DNA from: Aquimonas sp.
GTDB lineage: Bacteria > Pseudomonadota > Gammaproteobacteria > Xanthomonadales > Xanthomonadaceae
NCBI GenBank assembly: GCA_022241605.1
Contig: JAKOMQ010000007.1
Location: 1 to 64,000, forward strand
DNA length: 64,000 bases
Reading direction: 5' to 3'
The position numbers and the translations under genes are program-made. Of this stretch, positions 59,902-64,000 are shown in pieces (position 1 is the first letter of the stretch; each line of letters begins with the position of its first letter). Below the pieces are notes generated by a model. The model had not been told where the DNA came from and ran no database searches. It saw nothing but the letters and a program-made list of their open reading frames with translations.

Positions 59902-61805
59902 ACGATCTCGCCAAGAATCTCCTGCTCTGGGTCGTCATCGCCGTCGTGCTGATGGCGGTTTTCCAGAGTTTCACCCCCCGCACGGTCGGCACTGAACCGG
60001 TGAGCTACGACCGGTTCATCCAGATGGTGCGGGAGGGCCAAATTGCTTCGGCGGTCAAGGATGAGGACCGGGTGACGGTCCGGGTCGTGCGTAAGGACGG
60101 CGGGCGGTTCACCACCTTCGATCCGGGCGACGCGCAGTTCGTCAATGACATGATCAACAACGGGGTCGAGACCCGCGGCACGCCGCCCTCCGGGCCGGGC
60201 GCCATGGCGGTCCTGCTCACCATCCTGCCGTACATCATCTTCATCGCTATCTTCATCTTCTTCATGCGCCAGCTCCAGGCTGGCGCTGGAGGCCGCGGAG
60301 CCATGAGCTTTGGCCGGTCGCGAGCGAAGCTCCAGGGCGAGGATCAGGTCAAGATCACGTTCGCGGACGTCGCCGGCTGCGATGAAGCCAAAGAAGAAGT
60401 GTCCGAGCTGGTCGAGTTTCTGCGCGACCCCAGCAAGTTCCAGAAGCTGGGCGGGCACATCCCGCGCGGCGTGCTGATGGTCGGCTCGCCCGGCACCGGC
60501 AAGACCCTGCTCGCCAAGGCGATTGCCGGCGAAGCCAAAGTGCCCTTCTTCTCCATCTCGGGCTCGGACTTCGTGGAGATGTTCGTCGGCGTTGGCGCCT
60601 CGCGCGTTCGCGACATGTTCGAGCAGGCGAAAAAGCACGCCCCGTGCATCATCTTCATCGATGAGATCGATGCCGTCGGTCGGCATCGTGGAGCCGGTCT
60701 CGGCGGCGGCCACGACGAGCGCGAGCAGACCCTCAACCAGCTGCTGGTGGAAATGGACGGCTTCGAGGGCACCGAGGGCATCATTGTCATCGCAGCCACC
60801 AACCGCCCTGACGTGCTCGACCCGGCGCTGCTGCGCCCCGGCCGCTTCGACCGCCAGGTGGTGGTGCCGCTGCCTGACGTGCGTGGGCGAGAGCAGATCC
60901 TCAAGGTGCATATGCGCAAGGTGCCCGCGGCTGCCGACGTGGAGCCCAGTGTGGTCGCCCGCGGCACCCCCGGTTTCTCGGGCGCCGATCTCGCCAATCT
61001 GGTGAACGAAGCAGCGTTGTTCGCTGCGCGCGAAAACGCTCGCGAAGTGCGCATGAGCCACTTCGAGAAGGCGCGCGACAAGATCCTGATGGGTGCCGAG
61101 CGACGCTCGATGGCGATGAGCGAGGCGGAGAAGAAGCTCACCGCTTATCACGAGGCCGGGCACGCCATCGTGGGCCGCGTGGTGCCCGATCACGACCCTG
61201 TTTACAAGGTCACCATCATCCCGCGCGGCCGCGCCCTGGGCGTGACCATGTACCTGCCCGAGCAGGATCGCTACAGCTATAACCGGGTCGCGATCGAAAG
61301 CCAGCTGTGCTCCCTCTACGGCGGGCGCGTGGCCGAGGAGCTGATCTTCGGCGCCGACAAGGTCACCACGGGTGCCTCCAATGACATCGAGCGCGCCACC
61401 AAGATGGCCCGCAACATGGTCACCAAGTGGGGCCTGTCGGACGAGATGGGTCCGGTGTCCTACGGTGAGCAGGAAGATGAGGTCTTTCTTGGCCGCTCAG
61501 TGACCCAGCACAAGAACGTTTCGGATGACACCGCGCGCAAGATCGACGAGGTGATCCGCGGCATCCTTGACCGCGCCTACGACCGGACCCGCGACATCCT
61601 TGCCGAAAACCTGGACAAGCTGCACGTGATGGCGGATGCGCTGCTGACCTACGAAACCATCGACGCCAAGCAAATCGACGCGATCATGGAGGGCAGGGTG
61701 CCGCCGCCGCCGGCTGACTGGACCAAGCAGGACAAGCCCAGCCCGCCGCGCGACAGCTCGGGACCCGCCACCGGCGCCGTTGGCGACCCCGCTGCCCAGA
61801 CCTGA
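59898..61805 (+). CDS. ftsH: ATP-dependent zinc metalloprotease FtsH
   Basis: FtsH is the membrane AAA protease that removes sigma-32, LpxC and misassembled membrane proteins. The 635-residue protein has two membrane helices ([18 protein letters not shown] and [20 protein letters not shown]) around a periplasmic loop. Walker A GSPGTGKT is at 196-203 and Walker B ends in [11 protein letters not shown]. The second region of homology is [20 protein letters not shown]. The zinc motif HEAGH is at 418-422. The C-terminal tail is proline-rich. A terminator lies 20 bases after its stop. Confidence 0.98.
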   Translation: MNDLAKNLLLWVVIAVVLMAVFQSFTPRTVGTEPVSYDRFIQMVREGQIASAVKDEDRVTVRVVRKDGGRFTTFDPGDAQFVNDMINNGVETRGTPPSGPGAMAVLLTILPYIIFIAIFIFFMRQLQAGAGGRGAMSFGRSRAKLQGEDQVKITFADVAGCDEAKEEVSELVEFLRDPSKFQKLGGHIPRGVLMVGSPGTGKTLLAKAIAGEAKVPFFSISGSDFVEMFVGVGASRVRDMFEQAKKHAPCIIFIDEIDAVGRHRGAGLGGGHDEREQTLNQLLVEMDGFEGTEGIIVIAATNRPDVLDPALLRPGRFDRQVVVPLPDVRGREQILKVHMRKVPAAADVEPSVVARGTPGFSGADLANLVNEAALFAARENAREVRMSHFEKARDKILMGAERRSMAMSEAEKKLTAYHEAGHAIVGRVVPDHDPVYKVTIIPRGRALGVTMYLPEQDRYSYNRVAIESQLCSLYGGRVAEELIFGADKVTTGASNDIERATKMARNMVTKWGLSDEMGPVSYGEQEDEVFLGRSVTQHKNVSDDTARKIDEVIRGILDRAYDRTRDILAENLDKLHVMADALLTYETIDAKQIDAIMEGRVPPPPADWTKQDKPSPPRDSSGPATGAVGDPAAQT

Positions 61806-61825
61806 TCCAGGCCCGGCCCACCCCT

Positions 61826-61851
61826 GAACGCCCGCCTTGCCGCGGGCGTTC
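61826..61851 (+). terminator. terminator after ftsH
   Basis: This is a perfect 10-bp hairpin gaacgcccgc-cttgcc-gcgggcgttc followed by ttcatt. Folding stops transcription after rlmE-ftsH, so folP, 31 bases beyond, may depend partly on read-through or on its own promoter. Confidence 0.75.
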
Positions 61852-61881
61852 TTCATTACGACACCCCCATCGGTTTCCGGC

Positions 61882-62784
61882 ATGTTCGATAGCACTGATC
61901 TCATTCCCCGGCTGGACTGCGGCGGACGCCTGCTGCTACTGGACCGCCCTCGCGTCATGGGCGTGTTGAACCTGACGCCGGATTCTTTTTCAGACGGCGG
62001 TCGCTTCAATCGACCTGATGACGCACTGCGCGCGGCGCTGCGCATGGTCGAGGAAGGCGCAGACATCATCGATGTCGGTGGTGAGTCGACGCGTCCGGAT
62101 GCGCTGCCGGTGACAGCCGCGGAGGAATCGGACCGTGTTCTGGCCCTGATCGAGCGGCTTTCGGCGGAGAGCCCCGTGCCTGTTTCAATCGATACGTCCA
62201 GCCCCGAAGTCATGCGCGCGGCGGTGGCTGCAGGGGCAGGCATGATCAACGACGTGCGGGCGCTGCGACGCGAGGGCGCCCTCGAGACGGCGGCCGCGCT
62301 TGCTGTGCCGGTTTGCCTGATGCATATGCGCGGCGAGCCCGCAGACATGCAGCGGGATCCTCACTACGACGACGTGGTGGGCGAGGTCCAGCGTTTTTTG
62401 GCGGATAGGGTGCTTGCCTGTGAGTTTGCAGGCATCCCGAGGTCGCGGCTGCTGGTGGATCCAGGCTTCGGCTTCGGCAAGACCCTGCAGCATAATCAGG
62501 CCCTGATGGCTGCACTCGCCCAACTCGTCGCCAGCCTGCCGCCGCTGCTGGTCGGGCTTTCGCGCAAGTCCATGATCGGCGCCATCACCGGTCGCTCGCT
62601 CGAGCAGCGCACGGTCGGTTCTGCGGTGGCCGCGGTGTTGGCCGTGCAGCGCGGGGCTCGCCTGCTGCGCGTGCACGATGTCGCCGAGACCTGTGACGCG
62701 CTGGCAGTACTGCAGGCGCTGCCAGAGCGAACTTCGGACGCCTTGCCGCGGTCCCAGCCTCGCAGCTGGGATTTGGACGACTGA
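61882..62784 (+). CDS. folP: dihydropteroate synthase
   Basis: FolP condenses p-aminobenzoate with hydroxymethyl-dihydropterin diphosphate in folate synthesis and is the sulphonamide target. The 300-residue protein has both signatures: MGVLNLTPDSFSDGGRF and DIIDVGGESTRPDA. VPVSIDT, INDVRALR, LVDPGFGFGKT and the pterin-pocket LVGLSRKSMIG are also present. I chose the ATG at 61882. Its stop codon (62782-62784) lies within the first pentamer of a long repeat. The glmM gene that follows folP in E. coli is absent here. Confidence 0.97.
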   Translation: MFDSTDLIPRLDCGGRLLLLDRPRVMGVLNLTPDSFSDGGRFNRPDDALRAALRMVEEGADIIDVGGESTRPDALPVTAAEESDRVLALIERLSAESPVPVSIDTSSPEVMRAAVAAGAGMINDVRALRREGALETAAALAVPVCLMHMRGEPADMQRDPHYDDVVGEVQRFLADRVLACEFAGIPRSRLLVDPGFGFGKTLQHNQALMAALAQLVASLPPLLVGLSRKSMIGAITGRSLEQRTVGSAVAAVLAVQRGARLLRVHDVAETCDALAVLQALPERTSDALPRSQPRSWDLDD

Positions 62785-62963
62785 GATCATGTGAAAAAAC
62801 CATCTGCCTGCTGCGGCCGCCGCTGGACGTCCATGGCGGCGCGCTACGCGAATACTGCGGTCATTTGGCCCGCCAAACTCCCTTTGATTCGCGCAGCGCG
62901 CCTTGCCACGAACGCCCAGCGACGCCCTCGCTACGGCATCTGGGTTTTTTCACACGCTCTGAG
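62781..62963. repeat. long-form copy of the CTGAG-ended repeat (183 bp), contains the folP stop
   Basis: It starts ctgagatcatgtgaaaaaac and ends gggttttttcacacgctctgag. The inner core has ggcggcgcgctacgcgaata, then tgcggtcatttggcccgcca and cgcagcgcgccttgccacga. The folP TGA stop is inside the first ctgag. Beyond it, 62964-63066 shows no clear promoter for the next gene. Confidence 0.9.
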
Positions 62964-63066
62964 ACGCTCCGGCTGCACGGCTTCCTCATTGGAGGTTCAG
63001 CCCCGTCGCAGGTATGCTTACGCGTTTTCCGCGGCCGTGTGGCCTCGGTCCCACAGGAGGTTGTGC

Positions 63067-63747
63067 ATGAAGTTGCGCTGGTTGGTGGTGTCGGTTGCCG
63101 TGCTTGGCATGGGTGGCGCAAATGCGCAGGACACCTCCTCTGAGAAAGGCAAGCTCAGTTACGCGGTGGGTTACCAGCTGGGCCGAGAAATGGCCGAGCG
63201 CGGTATCGACCTTGATGTGAATACGGTGGTCCGCGGTGTGCAGGAAGGCTTTGCCAAGCGCGATCCCAGTGTTCCCGTTGAGGACATGCGCGCATCCATG
63301 GAAGCCATGCAGGAGCGCATGCTCAGCGAGGCGCGCGCAGAATTCGAGCGCGTGGGCCGCGAAAACCGCACCCGCAGCGACCAGTTCATGGCGCAGAATC
63401 GTGGCAAGCAAGGTGTGCAGAACCTCGCTTCCGGCATCCAGTACCGGGTGATCGATCAGGGCAACGGCCCGCAGCCGAGCGCCAGCAGCTCGGTCCAGCT
63501 GCACTTCCGCGGCTCGTTGTCCACTGGTCAGGAGTTTGCCAGCACCTACACCGGCAACGAGCCGGTGAGCATGGTGGTAGGTGAAGCGCCGTTGCCCGGG
63601 CTGCGTGAGATCCTCCCGATGATGCGCGTGGGCGCGCGCTGGGAGGTCTTCCTCCCGCCGGATCAAGGCTACGGCGACAGCCCGCGTTCTCCGATCGGTC
63701 CGGGCCAAGCGGTTGTCTTCGACGTGAAGCTGGTTTCAATCAACTGA
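63067..63747 (+). CDS. periplasmic FKBP-type peptidyl-prolyl isomerase (FkpA/Mip type)
   Basis: The 226-residue protein has a signal peptide (MKLRWLVVSVAVLGMGGANA). A helical dimerisation domain follows (about 25-115; KLSYAVGYQLGREMAERGID and EAMQERMLSEARAEFERVGR). The C-terminal FKBP domain (about 115-226) has VQLHFRGSLSTGQEFASTY, PGLREILPMMRVGARWEVFL and PPDQGYGDSP. It speeds proline isomerisation and acts as a chaperone for exported proteins. I chose the ATG at 63067, with ACAGGAGG upstream; the longer frame to 62791 runs through the repeat and is not real. A terminator follows. Confidence 0.93.
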   Translation: MKLRWLVVSVAVLGMGGANAQDTSSEKGKLSYAVGYQLGREMAERGIDLDVNTVVRGVQEGFAKRDPSVPVEDMRASMEAMQERMLSEARAEFERVGRENRTRSDQFMAQNRGKQGVQNLASGIQYRVIDQGNGPQPSASSSVQLHFRGSLSTGQEFASTYTGNEPVSMVVGEAPLPGLREILPMMRVGARWEVFLPPDQGYGDSPRSPIGPGQAVVFDVKLVSIN

Positions 63748-63776
63748 TCGCGATCGCCTCGGGCGTTGCCGCCGGT

Positions 63777-63802
63777 CGGGGGCGTCCGCGAGGACGCCCC
63801 CG
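63777..63802 (+). terminator. terminator after the FKBP gene
   Basis: This is a perfect 11-bp hairpin cgggggcgtcc-gcga-ggacgcccccg followed by atgcattt, 29 bases after the stop. Confidence 0.75.
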
Positions 63803-63832
63803 ATGCATTTACAGCATCAACACACCGCCTCA

Positions 63833-64000
63833 ATGAACGAATCCTTGCCCATCCTCAGCCCCTGCATCGGCATCTGCGAACTCTCTGACGAGGGGCTGTG
63901 CTCCGGATGCTTGCGGACCTCCAACGAGATCACCCTCTGGAGCACCTTCAGCGCGACCCAGCGCGAGTACGTCATGGACGTGCTGCTGCCACAGCGAGAA
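63833..64000 (+). CDS. DUF1289 family protein, 5' part
   Basis: The window ends 56 codons into this reading, which is open to the edge. It begins MNESLPILSPCIGICELSDE and continues GLCSGCLRTSNEITLWSTFS. This gives the DUF1289 pattern of a CxGxC pair followed by CxGC, RT and EI..W. The four cysteines suggest a small metal- or Fe-S-binding domain. The function of the family is unknown to me. Confidence 0.85.
   Translation, partial: MNESLPILSPCIGICELSDEGLCSGCLRTSNEITLWSTFSATQREYVMDVLLPQRE

Overview
This is a high-GC chromosomal segment of a gammaproteobacterium, most plausibly a member of the Xanthomonadales/Lysobacterales. The call rests on several gene orders shared with E. coli (yoaA-tsaB, rpsO-pnp, rng-yhdP-tldD, and yhbY divergent from rlmE-ftsH-folP), combined with very GC-rich codon use, alternative GTG/TTG starts and an abundant family of dispersed palindromic repeats downstream of genes. 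No rRNA, tRNA or CRISPR array was seen.

Region 1 (1-9.9 kb) is a defence island. It opens with the tail of an IS3-family transposase and its terminal inverted repeat. It continues as a tightly overlapping minus-strand operon, hsdM-hsdS-kwaA-kwaB-Abi_C-like-fic-hsdR: a type I restriction-modification system whose hsdS and hsdR are separated by what looks like a two-gene Kiwa system, an abortive-infection-type protein and a Fic AMPylase-type protein. hsdM carries three in-frame insertions of a small palindromic element.

Region 2 (10-33 kb) is mostly core genome: YoaA helicase and TsaB, a receiver/degenerate GGDEF-EAL protein, a split MacAB-like efflux operon, rpsO-pnp, a DUF4442 protein, a Ser/Thr kinase fused to a formylglycine-generating-enzyme-like domain, a DUF502 membrane protein, the motAB stator genes, an RsbU-RsbW-like fusion with its STAS partner, a dienelactone hydrolase, ispB and ssb. 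Region 3 (33-42 kb) is rng-yhdP-tldD and a bile acid:sodium symporter-like protein.

Region 4 (41.8-48.9 kb) is a B12 regulon: a cobalamin riboswitch ahead of btuB, a BtuM-like inner-membrane protein, cobB, cobU, cobT, cobC and cobS. Together these suit uptake of corrinoids across both membranes and assembly of the lower ligand. Region 5 (48.9-58.3 kb) holds small membrane proteins of unknown role, a three-gene MksBEF-like condensin operon without a visible MksG/JetD nuclease, and a second Ser/Thr kinase with a long helical-repeat C-terminus. Region 6 (58.5-64 kb) is the yhbY/rlmE-ftsH-folP block, a periplasmic FKBP-type isomerase and the start of a DUF1289 protein.

The most unusual non-coding signal is a repeat family with short (86 bp) and long (183-188 bp) forms, starting and ending in CTGAG/CTCAG. 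The full copies and most partial ones lie just past the 3' ends of genes. In four cases the gene's own TGA stop codon lies inside the element's terminal pentamer.
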